Source: Hydrogenophilales bacterium
GTDB lineage: Bacteria > Pseudomonadota > Gammaproteobacteria > Burkholderiales > Thiobacillaceae
Assembly (NCBI GenBank): GCA_016719465.1
Contig: JADJYY010000005.1
Location: 62,001-126,000, forward strand
DNA: 64,000 nt
Direction of reading: 5' to 3'
The position numbers and the translations under genes were made by a program. The notes under the pieces were generated by a model. That model was not told the origin of the DNA. It was given only the letters and a program-made list of their open reading frames with translations, and made no database searches. The first letter of the stretch is position 1. Each line of letters starts with the position of its first letter. This document shows positions 51,693-59,798 of this stretch, piece after piece.

Positions 51693-52232
51693 ATGGCGCG
51701 TATGTACGATTTCTACAAGGATACGGTGGTCAAGCAGTTGACCGACCGGTTCGGATACAAGTCTCCGATGCAGGTGCCCCGCATCACCAAGATCACCCTG
51801 AACATGGGTGTGGGTGAGGCGGTGGGCGACAAGAAAGTCATGGAACATGCCGTGGGCGACATGACCAAGATCGCCGGGCAGAAGCCGGTGGTGACGCTGT
51901 CTCGCAAGTCCATCGCGGGTTTCAAGATTCGCGATCACTATCCCGTCGGTTGCATGGTGACCCTGCGGCGCGAGCAGATGTATGAATTCCTGGATCGCCT
52001 GGTGACCGTGGCCATTCCCCGCATCCGCGACTTCCGCGGCATCGGCGGCAAGGGCTTTGACGGACGTGGCAACTACAACATGGGTGTCAAGGAACAGATC
52101 ATCTTCCCGGAAATCGAGTACGAGAAGATCGATGCCCTGCGTGGGATGAACATCACCATCACCACCACCGCCAGGACCGACGAAGAGGCCAAGGCCCTTC
52201 TGGCGGCGTTCAAGTTCCCTTTCAAGAATTGA
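51693..52232 (+). CDS. rplE: 50S ribosomal protein L5
   Basis: L5 binds 5S rRNA and P-site tRNA. ATG 51693 with AAGGGG upstream gives 179 aa: MARMYDFYKDTVVKQLTDRF, PRITKITLNMGVGEAVGDKK, GQKPVVTLSRKSIAGFKIRD, FRGIGGKGFDGRGNYNMGVK. The same frame is open further upstream inside rplX, which is coincidental. Confidence 0.98.
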   Translation: MARMYDFYKDTVVKQLTDRFGYKSPMQVPRITKITLNMGVGEAVGDKKVMEHAVGDMTKIAGQKPVVTLSRKSIAGFKIRDHYPVGCMVTLRREQMYEFLDRLVTVAIPRIRDFRGIGGKGFDGRGNYNMGVKEQIIFPEIEYEKIDALRGMNITITTTARTDEEAKALLAAFKFPFKN

Positions 52233-52239
52233 GGTTGCG

Positions 52240-52545
52240 ATGGCCAAGCTCGCACTGATCAACCGTGAAGACAAGCGCCGCAAGACGGTGAAGAAATTCG
52301 CCGCCAAGCGCGCTGAACTGAAAGCGATCATCCAGGACGTCAAGCGCGATGACGCTGAGCGCATGGATGCCCGCATGAAGCTTCAATCCCTGCCCCGCAA
52401 CGCCAGCGAGAGCCGTCTGCGCAATCGCTGCCAGCTCACCGGTCGCCCGCGTGGTGTGTTCCGCAAGTTCGGCCTGTGCCGCAACATGATCCGCGTGATC
52501 GCCATGAAGGGCGAGATTCCGGGCGTGGTCAAGGCTAGCTGGTAA
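52240..52545 (+). CDS. rpsN: 30S ribosomal protein S14, zinc-free form
   Basis: S14 is in the 30S head. The 101-aa product has the long, zinc-independent form: MAKLALINREDKRRKTVKKF, LQSLPRNASESRLRNRCQLT and GRPRGVFRKFGLCRNMIRVI. No CxxC pair is present. The length is as in E. coli. Confidence 0.97.
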   Translation: MAKLALINREDKRRKTVKKFAAKRAELKAIIQDVKRDDAERMDARMKLQSLPRNASESRLRNRCQLTGRPRGVFRKFGLCRNMIRVIAMKGEIPGVVKASW

Positions 52546-52557
52546 GGGAGAGACAAG

Positions 52558-52953
52558 ATGAGCATGAGTGATCCCATCGCCGATATGTTGACGCGTATCC
52601 GCAATGCCCAGGAGACCGAGAAGGTTTCCGTGCGCATGCCGGCTTCCAAGCTGAAGAAGGCCATCGCGCAAGTGCTGCAGGACGAAGGCTACATAGACGG
52701 TTTTGTCGTGCGCGAGAACTCGGGTCTGCCCGAGCTGGAAGTGGCGCTGAAGTACTACGCCGGCCGCCCGGTCATCGAGAAGATCGAGCGCATCAGCAAG
52801 CCCGGTCTGCGTATCTACAAGGGCCGTGACGATCTGCCCCGCGTCATGAACGGGCTCGGCGTCGCCATTGTTTCCACATCGCGCGGTGTAATGACCGACC
52901 GCAAGGCGCGCTCCCTCGGTGTGGGTGGCGAAGTTCTTTGTGTCGTGGCGTGA
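52558..52953 (+). CDS. rpsH: 30S ribosomal protein S8
   Basis: S8 binds the central domain of 16S rRNA and in E. coli represses the spc operon at rplE. The 131-aa product MSMSDPIADMLTRIRNAQET ends with RGVMTDRKARSLGVGGEVLC, the family signature. An in-frame ATG at 52564 is also possible. GGGAGAGA precedes the start. Confidence 0.97.
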   Translation: MSMSDPIADMLTRIRNAQETEKVSVRMPASKLKKAIAQVLQDEGYIDGFVVRENSGLPELEVALKYYAGRPVIEKIERISKPGLRIYKGRDDLPRVMNGLGVAIVSTSRGVMTDRKARSLGVGGEVLCVVA

Positions 52954-52961
52954 GGTAAGAA

Positions 52962-53495
52962 ATGTCCCGCGTTGCTAAGAATCCCATTCCCGTTCCCGCT
53001 GGTGTCGAGGTCAAGCTCGATGGCGGCGCGGTTTCCATCAAGGGCCCCATGGGCGCCATGAGCCATCCCGTCACCGGCCTGGTCAGCGTCACCCTGGACA
53101 ACGGCGTTCTGCAGGTGGCCGCCAACAGCGAATCCCGCGAATCCCGCGCCATGTCCGGCACGACCCGCGCCTTGCTGGCCAATATGGTGCTAGGCGTGTC
53201 CAAGGGCTTCGAAAAGAAGCTGACCCTGGTCGGCGTGGGCTATCGCGCCCAGGCCCAGGGCAACAAGCTGAACCTGACCCTGGGCTTCTCCCACCCCGTC
53301 GAGCACGAGATGCCCGAGGGCGTGAAGGTGGAAACCCCCACCCAGACCGAGATCCTGATCAAGGGCATGGACAAGCAGAAGGTGGGTCAGGTGGCGGCGG
53401 ACGTGCGCGCCTATCGCAAACCCGAACCCTACAAGGGCAAGGGCGTGCGTTATGCCGACGAAGTCGTGGTCATCAAAGAGACCAAGAAGAAATAA
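52962..53495 (+). CDS. rplF: 50S ribosomal protein L6
   Basis: L6 is near the GTPase-associated centre. The 177-aa product MSRVAKNPIPVPAGVEVKLD has two similar domains and the C-terminal signature PEPYKGKGVRYADEVVVIKE. Length and ends are standard. Gaps are 8 and 15 nt. Confidence 0.98.
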   Translation: MSRVAKNPIPVPAGVEVKLDGGAVSIKGPMGAMSHPVTGLVSVTLDNGVLQVAANSESRESRAMSGTTRALLANMVLGVSKGFEKKLTLVGVGYRAQAQGNKLNLTLGFSHPVEHEMPEGVKVETPTQTEILIKGMDKQKVGQVAADVRAYRKPEPYKGKGVRYADEVVVIKETKKK

Positions 53496-53510
53496 CCTGG
53501 AGCGAATGCA

Positions 53511-53864
53511 ATGGACAAGAAAATCCGGCGTCTGCGCAGGGCGCGCAAAACCCGCGCCAAAATCGCGGAGCTTGGCGCGATCCGTCTCAGCGTGCATCGC
53601 AGCAATTCTCACATCTATGCGCAGCTTATCGATGCGACCGGCGGCGTGGTGCTGACCTCCGCGTCCAGCGCCGAAAAGGAATTGCGCGAACAGATCAAGA
53701 ACGGTGGCAACGTGGACGCCGCCAAGCTGATCGGCCAGCGTATCGCTGAAAAGGCGAAGCAGATCGGAATCGAGAAGGTTTCGTTCGATCGCTCCGGCTT
53801 CGCCTTCCACGGTCGTGTCAAGGCTCTGGCCGAGGCGGCACGCGAACACGGTTTGCAGTTTTAA
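53511..53864 (+). CDS. rplR: 50S ribosomal protein L18
   Basis: L18 with L5 brings 5S rRNA into the large subunit. The 117-aa product MDKKIRRLRRARKTRAKIAE has a basic N-terminal tail, then RLSVHRSNSHIYAQLIDATG and the C-terminal DRSGFAFHGRVKALAEAARE. It matches the bacterial family length. Confidence 0.97.
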   Translation: MDKKIRRLRRARKTRAKIAELGAIRLSVHRSNSHIYAQLIDATGGVVLTSASSAEKELREQIKNGGNVDAAKLIGQRIAEKAKQIGIEKVSFDRSGFAFHGRVKALAEAAREHGLQF

Positions 53865-53876
53865 GCGAGGAACATC

Positions 53877-54389
53877 ATGGCGAGACCCGTACAGCAGCAG
53901 GAAGAGAAGGGCGATGGCCTGAAGGAGAAGATGATCTCGGTCAACCGCGTCACCAAGGTGGTGAAGGGTGGCCGGGTTCTCGGCTTCGCCGCCCTGACCG
54001 TGGTCGGCGATGACGATGGCGGTGTCGGCATGGGCAAGGGCAAGTCCCGCGAAGTGCCGGTCGCCGTCACCAAGGCGATGGAAGAAGCACGCAAGAAGAT
54101 GATCAAGGTGCCCCTCAAGAACGGCACCTTCCATCATGCCGTGGTCGGCAAGCATGGTTCCTCCGTGGTGTTGATCCAGCCCGCTTCCGAAGGTACCGGC
54201 ATCATCGCCGGGGGCGCCATGCGCGCCGTGTTCGAGGTGATGGGCGTGCACAACGTGCTGGCCAAGTGCCTGGGCTCCACCAACCCCTACAACGTGGTGC
54301 GCGCCACGCTGAACGGTCTTCAGCAGATGATGACCCCCAGCGATGTGGCCGCCAAGCGCGGCAAGTCCGTGGCGGAAATTCTGGAGTAA
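53877..54389 (+). CDS. rpsE: 30S ribosomal protein S5
   Basis: S5 lies near the decoding site and mRNA entry. The 170-aa product contains the dsRNA-binding-like part SVNRVTKVVKGGRVLGFAAL, VVGDDDGGVGMGKGKSREVP and the C-terminal STNPYNVVRATLNGLQQMMT. The loop altered in spectinomycin resistance looks ordinary. AGGAAC precedes the start. Confidence 0.98.
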   Translation: MARPVQQQEEKGDGLKEKMISVNRVTKVVKGGRVLGFAALTVVGDDDGGVGMGKGKSREVPVAVTKAMEEARKKMIKVPLKNGTFHHAVVGKHGSSVVLIQPASEGTGIIAGGAMRAVFEVMGVHNVLAKCLGSTNPYNVVRATLNGLQQMMTPSDVAAKRGKSVAEILE

Positions 54390-54392
54390 GTC

Positions 54393-54584
54393 ATGTCCGA
54401 AGCCAAAGCCAAGATCAAGGTCACCTTGATCAAGAGCCCCATCGGCACCATCGAGAAGCACCGCGCCTGCGTGCGCGGCCTGGGTCTCCGGCGCCTGAAC
54501 AGCAGCGCCGTGCTGGAAGATACGCCCGCGGTGCGTGGCATGATCAACCGCGTGAACTACCTGGTTAAGTTTGAGGCGGCATGA
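54393..54584 (+). CDS. rpmD: 50S ribosomal protein L30
   Basis: L30 is a small 23S-binding protein. The 63-aa product has KVTLIKSPIGTIEKHRACVR, GLGLRRLNSSAVLEDTPAVR and GMINRVNYLVKFE, covering the whole family. It begins 3 nt after rpsE and overlaps the first codon region of rplO. Confidence 0.97.
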   Translation: MSEAKAKIKVTLIKSPIGTIEKHRACVRGLGLRRLNSSAVLEDTPAVRGMINRVNYLVKFEAA

Positions 54585-55039
54585 TGAAACTGAATACGAT
54601 CAAACCTGCCGCGGGCAGCACCCATTCCTCCAAGCGTCCCGGCCGTGGTATCGGCTCCGGCCTGGGCAAGACCGGTGGCCGCGGCCACAAGGGTCAGAAA
54701 TCCCGCGCCGGCGGCTTCCACAAGGTCGGCTTCGAGGGCGGCCAGATGCCCATGGCGCGGCGTCTGCCCAAGCGCGGTTTCGTTTCCCTGGATCGCGCCT
54801 TCAAGGCTGAGGTCCGCCTGGACGACATCAATACCCTGCCCGTGGACACCATCGACATGCTGGTGCTCAAACAGGCTGGCCTGGTGCCCCAGTTGACCAA
54901 GTCCGCCAAGGTGATCCTGGCCGGTTCCATCGACAAGGCCGTCAAGCTGGTCGGCATCGCCGCCACCAAGGGTGCCAGGGCCGCCATCGAGGCCGCCGGC
55001 GGTAGCGTCGAGCTGGCCGTCGAAGCCGCGGCCGCCTGA
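54584..55039 (+). CDS. rplO: 50S ribosomal protein L15
   Basis: L15 is a late 50S assembly protein. Two adjacent ATG codons (54581, 54584) are possible. The second gives MKLNTIKPAAGSTHSSKRPG and 151 aa. The glycine/arginine-rich loop (GRGIGSGLGKTGGRGHKGQK) and the C-terminal globular domain are complete. It is followed by secY after 17 nt. Confidence 0.97.
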   Translation: MKLNTIKPAAGSTHSSKRPGRGIGSGLGKTGGRGHKGQKSRAGGFHKVGFEGGQMPMARRLPKRGFVSLDRAFKAEVRLDDINTLPVDTIDMLVLKQAGLVPQLTKSAKVILAGSIDKAVKLVGIAATKGARAAIEAAGGSVELAVEAAAA

Positions 55040-55056
55040 GCCAGAGGAAACCGATC

Positions 55057-56382
55057 TTGTCCGGCGCCGCCAACCTGCTCCAGATGTCCGGGAAAATGGG
55101 CGACCTGAAACGTCGCCTGTGGTTCCTGCTGGGCGCTCTCGTGGTTTACCGCATCGGGACTTTCATTCCCGTGCCGGGCATCGACCCGACGGTTCTGGAA
55201 GATCTGTTCCGCAGCCAGCAAGGCGGCATCCTGGGCATGTTCAACATGTTCTCCGGTGGCGCCCTGTCGCGTTTCTCCGTGTTCGCGCTGGGCATCATGC
55301 CCTACATTTCCGCCTCCATCATCATGCAGTTGATGACGGTGGTATCGCCGCAAATGGAGGCGCTGAAGAAGGAAGGCGAGGCCGGACGTCGCAAGATCAC
55401 CCAGTACACCCGCTACGGTACCGTGCTGCTGGCTACCTTCCAGGCCATCGGTATTTCCGTCGCGCTGGAAAGCCAGGCCGGTCTGGTGATTGACCCGGGT
55501 TTCATGTTCCGCATTACCGCCGTGGTTACCCTGGTGGCCGGCACCATGTTCCTGATGTGGCTGGGTGAGCAGATCACCGAAAGGGGACTGGGCAATGGCA
55601 TCTCCATCATCATCTTCGCGGGTATCGCCGCCGGCCTGCCCAGCGCCATCGGCGGCACCCTGGAATTGACCCGCACCGGCGCCTTTTCCATTCCGCTGGT
55701 GCTGATGCTGTTCGTGGGTGCCCTGCTGATCACCGCCTTGGTGGTGTTCGTTGAGCGCGGCCAGCGCAAGATCCTGGTGAATTACGCCAAGCGCCAGGTC
55801 GGCAACAAGGTCTATGGCGGGCAAAGTTCGCACCTGCCCCTCAAGCTGAACATGGCCGGTGTCATCCCTCCGATCTTCGCCAGTTCCATCATCCTCTTCC
55901 CCGCCACGCTGGCCGGCTGGTTCGGTAGCCAGGAATCCATGTTCTGGCTAAAAGATCTCGGCGCCGCCCTGTCCCCCGGACAGCCCATCTATGTGATGTT
56001 GTATGCGCTGGCCATCATCTTTTTCTGTTTCTTCTATACCGCCCTGGTGTTCAATCCCAAGGAGACCGCGGACAACCTGAAGAAGAGCGGCGCCTTCATT
56101 CCCGGCTATCGCCCCGGCGAACAGACCGCCCGCTTCATCGACAAGGTGATGACCCGCCTGACCCTGATCGGCGCGGCCTATATCACCCTGGTCTGTCTCA
56201 TACCCGAATTCCTGATCGTCAACTGGAACGTGCCGTTCTATTTCGGTGGCACGTCACTGCTGATCATCGTGGTGGTGACCATGGATTTCATGGCCCAGGT
56301 CCAGGCCTATGTCATGACTCACCAATATGAAAGCTTGCTCAAGAAGGCCAACTTCAAGGGCGGCAACTTTATCGCCAGGTAA
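55057..56382 (+). CDS. secY: preprotein translocase channel subunit SecY
   Basis: SecY forms the protein-conducting channel with SecE and SecG. The start is TTG 55057, set by AGAGGAAA at 55043-55050, giving 441 aa. Ten membrane segments can be followed, with the plug region after the first (PVPGIDPTVLEDL), the loop GNGISIIIFAGIAAG, and the cytosolic ribosome-binding loops (ERGQRKILVNYAKRQVG, FNPKETADNLKKSGAFIPG). The TTG start is unusual for an essential gene and may limit its translation. Confidence 0.97.
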   Translation: MSGAANLLQMSGKMGDLKRRLWFLLGALVVYRIGTFIPVPGIDPTVLEDLFRSQQGGILGMFNMFSGGALSRFSVFALGIMPYISASIIMQLMTVVSPQMEALKKEGEAGRRKITQYTRYGTVLLATFQAIGISVALESQAGLVIDPGFMFRITAVVTLVAGTMFLMWLGEQITERGLGNGISIIIFAGIAAGLPSAIGGTLELTRTGAFSIPLVLMLFVGALLITALVVFVERGQRKILVNYAKRQVGNKVYGGQSSHLPLKLNMAGVIPPIFASSIILFPATLAGWFGSQESMFWLKDLGAALSPGQPIYVMLYALAIIFFCFFYTALVFNPKETADNLKKSGAFIPGYRPGEQTARFIDKVMTRLTLIGAAYITLVCLIPEFLIVNWNVPFYFGGTSLLIIVVVTMDFMAQVQAYVMTHQYESLLKKANFKGGNFIAR

Positions 56383-56391
56383 GACCGGATC

Positions 56392-56610
56392 ATGGCGAAA
56401 GATGATGTCATTCAGATGCAGGGCGAGGTGGTGGAAAACCTCCCCAATGCCACTTTCCGCGTCAAGCTGGAAAACGGGCATGTAGTGCTTTCCCACATAT
56501 CCGGAAAGATGCGCATGCACTACATCCGCATCCTTCCCGGGGACAAGGTGACCGTCGAGCTCACCCCCTATGACTTGTCGCGCGCGCGCATTGTCTACCG
56601 CGCGAAATGA
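56392..56610 (+). CDS. infA: translation initiation factor IF-1
   Basis: IF-1 blocks the A site during initiation. The 72-aa OB-fold protein MAKDDVIQMQGEVVENLPNA has FRVKLENGHVVLSHISGKMR and LPGDKVTVELTPYDLSRARI, with complete ends. It lies between secY and rpmJ, as in many proteobacteria outside the enterics. Confidence 0.98.
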   Translation: MAKDDVIQMQGEVVENLPNATFRVKLENGHVVLSHISGKMRMHYIRILPGDKVTVELTPYDLSRARIVYRAK

Positions 56611-56633
56611 ATTGCTGAGAAAAGGAGCCGAAC

Positions 56634-56747
56634 ATGCGTGTTCAAGCCTCTGTGAAGAAGATTTGCCGCAAGTGCAAGATAGTGCGCCGCAAGGGCGTGG
56701 TTCGCGTGATTTGCAGCGAAGCCCGTCACAAGCAGCGTCAGGGTTGA
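56634..56747 (+). CDS. rpmJ: 50S ribosomal protein L36, zinc-binding form
   Basis: L36 is the smallest 50S protein. The 37-aa product MRVQASVKKICRKCKIVRRK has the zinc ligands in CRKC, a later Cys in VICSEARH and His in the same stretch, so it is the zinc-containing (C+) form. AAAGGAG precedes ATG 56634. It ends the spc block. Confidence 0.97.
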   Translation: MRVQASVKKICRKCKIVRRKGVVRVICSEARHKQRQG

Positions 56748-56766
56748 TTCGCCAGGCCGCTTAGGC

Positions 56767-56796
56767 TTGCCAAAAGCTGGCTTGTTTCAATATAAT
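56767..56796 (+). promoter_or_regulatory. sigma-70 promoter of the alpha block (rpsM)
   Basis: TTGCCA (56767-56772) and a perfect TATAAT (56791-56796) are 18 nt apart, 20 nt after rpmJ. The predicted leader before rpsM is only about 23 nt. Confidence 0.85.
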
Positions 56797-56825
56797 TTTT
56801 CGTTTTTGTTGCTGGGGGTTAGTAC

Positions 56826-57188
56826 ATGGCCCGGATTGCTGGGGTAAACATCCCGAACCACAAGCATGCCGTGATCGCGTTGACGTCGATCTATGGTGTT
56901 GGCCGTACGCGCGCGCATCAGATCTGTGTGGAAGCCGGGGTCAATCCCGCCACCAAGATGAAGGATCTGACGGACGCGGATGTGGACAAGCTGCGTGAAG
57001 GCGTGGCCAAGTTCTCGGTGGAAGGCGACCTGCGTCGCGAGATCACCATGAACATCAAGCGTCTCATGGACCTGGGTTGCTACCGTGGCACCCGTCATCG
57101 CAAGGGCCTGCCCGTCCGTGGCCAGCGCACCCGCACCAACGCGCGTACCCGCAAGGGCCCCCGTAAGCAGATGCAGATCAAGAAGTAA
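56826..57188 (+). CDS. rpsM: 30S ribosomal protein S13
   Basis: S13 is in the 30S head and contacts P-site tRNA. The 120-aa product MARIAGVNIPNHKHAVIALT has the helix-two-turn-helix YGVGRTRAHQICVEAGVNP and the C-terminal signature GTRHRKGLPVRGQRTRTNAR with a basic tail. It is the first gene of the alpha block. Confidence 0.98.
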   Translation: MARIAGVNIPNHKHAVIALTSIYGVGRTRAHQICVEAGVNPATKMKDLTDADVDKLREGVAKFSVEGDLRREITMNIKRLMDLGCYRGTRHRKGLPVRGQRTRTNARTRKGPRKQMQIKK

Positions 57189-57200
57189 CAGGATAACGAC

Positions 57201-57593
57201 ATGGCCAAGGCAACAGCCGCGCGCGCGCGGAAAAAAGTCAAGAAGAGTGTCGCGGATGGGGTTGCCCATATCCACGCCTCTTTCAACAACACCATCGTGA
57301 CCATCACCGATCGCCAGGGCAACGCGCTTGCCTGGGCGACCGCCGGTGGCGCCGGCTTCAAGGGCTCCCGCAAGAGCACCCCGTTCGCCGCGCAGGTGGC
57401 GGCCGAGAATGCCGGCAAGATGGCGCTGGAGTACGGTGTCAAGAACCTGGAAGTCCGCATCAAGGGGCCCGGCCCCGGACGCGATTCCACCGTGCGCGCC
57501 CTGAATTCCCTGGGCTACAAGATCACCAGCATTTCCGACGTGACGCCCATGCCCCATAACGGCTGCCGTCCGCCCAAGAAGCGCCGCATCTAA
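57201..57593 (+). CDS. rpsK: 30S ribosomal protein S11
   Basis: S11 forms part of the 30S platform. The 130-aa product includes GVAHIHASFNNTIVTITDRQ, GFKGSRKSTPFAAQVAAENA and the C-terminal PHNGCRPPKKRRI. The N-terminus is rich in Ala and Lys. Complete and typical. Confidence 0.98.
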   Translation: MAKATAARARKKVKKSVADGVAHIHASFNNTIVTITDRQGNALAWATAGGAGFKGSRKSTPFAAQVAAENAGKMALEYGVKNLEVRIKGPGPGRDSTVRALNSLGYKITSISDVTPMPHNGCRPPKKRRI

Positions 57594-57604
57594 GGAGAGC
57601 ACAA

Positions 57605-58231
57605 GTGGCCCGCAATCTTGATCCCAAATGCCGTCAGTGCCGCCGCGAGGGCGAGAAGCTCTTCCTCAAGGGCGAGAAGTGCTTCACGGAAAAGTGCGCC
57701 ATCGAGCGTCGCAACCAGGCCCCCGGCCAGCATGGCGCCAAGCAGGCGCGCCTGTCCGACTACGGCATCCACCTGCGCGAGAAGCAGAAGGTCCGCCGCA
57801 TCTATGGCGTCCTGGAAGCCCAGTTCCGGCTGACCTACAAGGAAGCCGATCGCCGCAAGGGCGTCACCGGCGAGAACCTGCTGCAGATTCTGGAATCCCG
57901 CCTGGACAGCGTCGTCTATCGCATGGGCTTCGGCGCCTCCCGCACCGAATCCCGCCAGGCCGTGCGCCACAACGCCATCAAGGTGAATGGTCGCCGGGTC
58001 AACATTCCGTCCTACCAGGTCAAGCCCGGCGATGTGGTCGAGGTGAGCGACAAGGCAAGAAGCCAGCTGCGCATCAAGGCCGCGGTCGAGGCCGCCGAGG
58101 GACGTGGTTTCCCCGAGTGGGTGGAAGTTGATGCCAAGGCCCTGAAGGGCACGTTCAAGGCGCTGCCGCAGCGCTCCGAACTGCCGGCCACCATCAACGA
58201 ATCCCTGGTGATCGAACTCTATTCCAAGTAA
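57605..58231 (+). CDS. rpsD: 30S ribosomal protein S4
   Basis: S4 starts 30S body assembly and often represses the alpha operon. GTG 57605 with AAGGAGAG upstream gives 208 aa: an N-terminal segment with CRQCRREGEKLFLKGEKCF, the core with LRRIYG-like KVRRIYGVLEAQF, and the S4 RNA-binding domain ESRQAVRHNAIKVNGRRVNI. The four Cys near the N-terminus could bind zinc, which varies among bacteria. Confidence 0.98.
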   Translation: MARNLDPKCRQCRREGEKLFLKGEKCFTEKCAIERRNQAPGQHGAKQARLSDYGIHLREKQKVRRIYGVLEAQFRLTYKEADRRKGVTGENLLQILESRLDSVVYRMGFGASRTESRQAVRHNAIKVNGRRVNIPSYQVKPGDVVEVSDKARSQLRIKAAVEAAEGRGFPEWVEVDAKALKGTFKALPQRSELPATINESLVIELYSK

Positions 58232-58238
58232 TTGACTC

Positions 58239-58267
58239 GCTGGCGCGCCGCTCAGGCTGGCGCGCCG
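58239..58267. repeat. direct repeat with palindromic core between rpsD and rpoA
   Basis: GCTGGCGCGCCG occurs at 58239-58250 and 58256-58267. Its core GGCGCGCC is palindromic, so the two copies can also pair into a hairpin. It fills about half of the 58-nt gap before rpoA. Confidence 0.65.
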
Positions 58268-58289
58268 GGCACAGTGAAGGATACCCATT

Positions 58290-59285
58290 ATGTCGAACAG
58301 CGGTGAACTGCTGAAACCCCGTATCGTCGAGGTCAACAGCATTTCCCCTCGTCAGGCCCGCATTACGCTGGAGCCTTTCGAGCGTGGCTATGGCCACACC
58401 CTGGGTAATGCCTTGCGCCGCATCCTGCTGTCGTCCATGCAGGGCTATGCGCCGACGGAGATCCGCATCGCCGGCGTCGTGCACGAATACTCCGCCATCG
58501 ACGGCGTGCAGGAAGACGTGGTCGACATCCTGCTGAATCTCAAGGGCCTGGCGGTCAAGCTCAACAGCCGTGGCGAAGCCCTGCTGTCCATCAACAAGGC
58601 CGGCGAGGGCCCGGTGACCGCCGCCGACATCCAGGCCGGCCACGACGTGGAAATCCTGAATTCCGACCATGTCATCGCCAACCTGACCAAGGGCGGCAAG
58701 CTGGAGATGGAGATCAAGATCGAAAGCGGCCGCGGTTACGTCCCCGCCAGCACCCGCGCCCAGAGCGACGAAAGCCGCCCGGTCGGCGTCATCCTGGTGG
58801 ATGCCCTGTACAGCCCGGTCAAGAAGGTCAGCTTCAGCGTCGAGAGCGCCCGCGTCGAGCAGCGCACCGACCTGGACAAGCTGATCCTGGAAATCGAGAC
58901 CAATGGCGTCATCGAGCCGGCGGAGGCCGTTCGTTGCGCCGCCCGCATCCTGATCGAACAACTGGCTTCCTTCGCCGATCTGCAAGGCGTGGTACCCATG
59001 GGCGGCGATTCCCCCATGATGAAGTCGGTTTCCCCCCAGATCGACCCCATCCTGCTGCGTCCCGTGGACGAGCTGGAACTCACGGTGCGCTCCGCCAACT
59101 GCCTGAAGGCCGAGAACATCTATTACATCGGTGACCTGATCCAGCGCACCGAAACCGAATTGCTCAAGACCCCCAACCTGGGCCGCAAATCCCTGAATGA
59201 AATCAAGGATGTGCTCGCCGCCCGCGGTTGGACCCTGGGCATGAAGCTCGAGAACTGGCCGCCCGCCGGACTCGACAAGCCCTGA
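58290..59285 (+). CDS. rpoA: DNA-directed RNA polymerase subunit alpha
   Basis: Alpha dimers scaffold RNA polymerase assembly, and their C-terminal domains bind UP elements and activators. The 331-aa product has the N-terminal domain (FERGYGHTLGNALRRILLSS), a flexible linker near residue 235-250, and the C-terminal domain (LRPVDELELTVRSANCLKAE, NLGRKSLNEIKDVLAARGW) with the DNA-binding Arg/Asn/Lys residues. Complete. Confidence 0.99.
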   Translation: MSNSGELLKPRIVEVNSISPRQARITLEPFERGYGHTLGNALRRILLSSMQGYAPTEIRIAGVVHEYSAIDGVQEDVVDILLNLKGLAVKLNSRGEALLSINKAGEGPVTAADIQAGHDVEILNSDHVIANLTKGGKLEMEIKIESGRGYVPASTRAQSDESRPVGVILVDALYSPVKKVSFSVESARVEQRTDLDKLILEIETNGVIEPAEAVRCAARILIEQLASFADLQGVVPMGGDSPMMKSVSPQIDPILLRPVDELELTVRSANCLKAENIYYIGDLIQRTETELLKTPNLGRKSLNEIKDVLAARGWTLGMKLENWPPAGLDKP

Positions 59286-59302
59286 TCAAGAGGTAGAAGA
59301 AA

Positions 59303-59695
59303 ATGCGCCACCGTCTTTCCAATCGCAAACTCAACCGCACCAGCAGCCACCGCGCCGCCCTGTTGCGCAACCTGTCCATCGCCCTGCTGACGCACGAGGC
59401 CATCAAGACCACCTTGCCCAAGGCCAAGGAACTGCGCCGCGTGGTCGAGCCCCTCATCACCCTGGGCAAGAAGCCGACCCTGGCCAACCGCCGCCTGGCC
59501 TTCGATCGCCTGCGCGATCGCGACCTGGTGTCGAAACTGTTCAACGATCTGGGTCCTCGCTTCATGGCGCGCCCGGGTGGTTACGTGCGTATCCTGAAGT
59601 TCGGCTTCCGCCAGGGCGACAATGCCCCCATGGCCTATGTCGAGCTGGTGGATCGCGCGGCCGACGCCTCCGCCGAGGCCGTCGCCGCCGAGTAA
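59303..59695 (+). CDS. rplQ: 50S ribosomal protein L17
   Basis: L17 is near the tunnel exit. The 130-aa product MRHRLSNRKLNRTSSHRAAL has TTLPKAKELRRVVEPLITLG and YVRILKFGFRQGDNAPMAYV, then an Ala/Glu tail. It is the last gene of the block, followed by a strong terminator. Confidence 0.98.
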   Translation: MRHRLSNRKLNRTSSHRAALLRNLSIALLTHEAIKTTLPKAKELRRVVEPLITLGKKPTLANRRLAFDRLRDRDLVSKLFNDLGPRFMARPGGYVRILKFGFRQGDNAPMAYVELVDRAADASAEAVAAE

Positions 59696-59724
59696 GCCCC
59701 GGGTAAGCCGTTCGCGGCACAGCG

Positions 59725-59754
59725 AAAAGCCGGCGCAAGCCGGCTTTTTTGTTT
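59725..59754 (+). terminator. intrinsic terminator of the ribosomal protein superoperon
   Basis: AAAAGCCGGC (59725-59734) pairs with GCCGGCTTTT (59739-59748) across GCAA, a stable tetraloop, followed by TTGTTTT. It lies 29 nt after the rplQ stop. Confidence 0.95.
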
Positions 59755-59798
59755 TCCCGCTATGCTTGGCATCCGCCGCCGCCTTTCTGGAGGAAACC

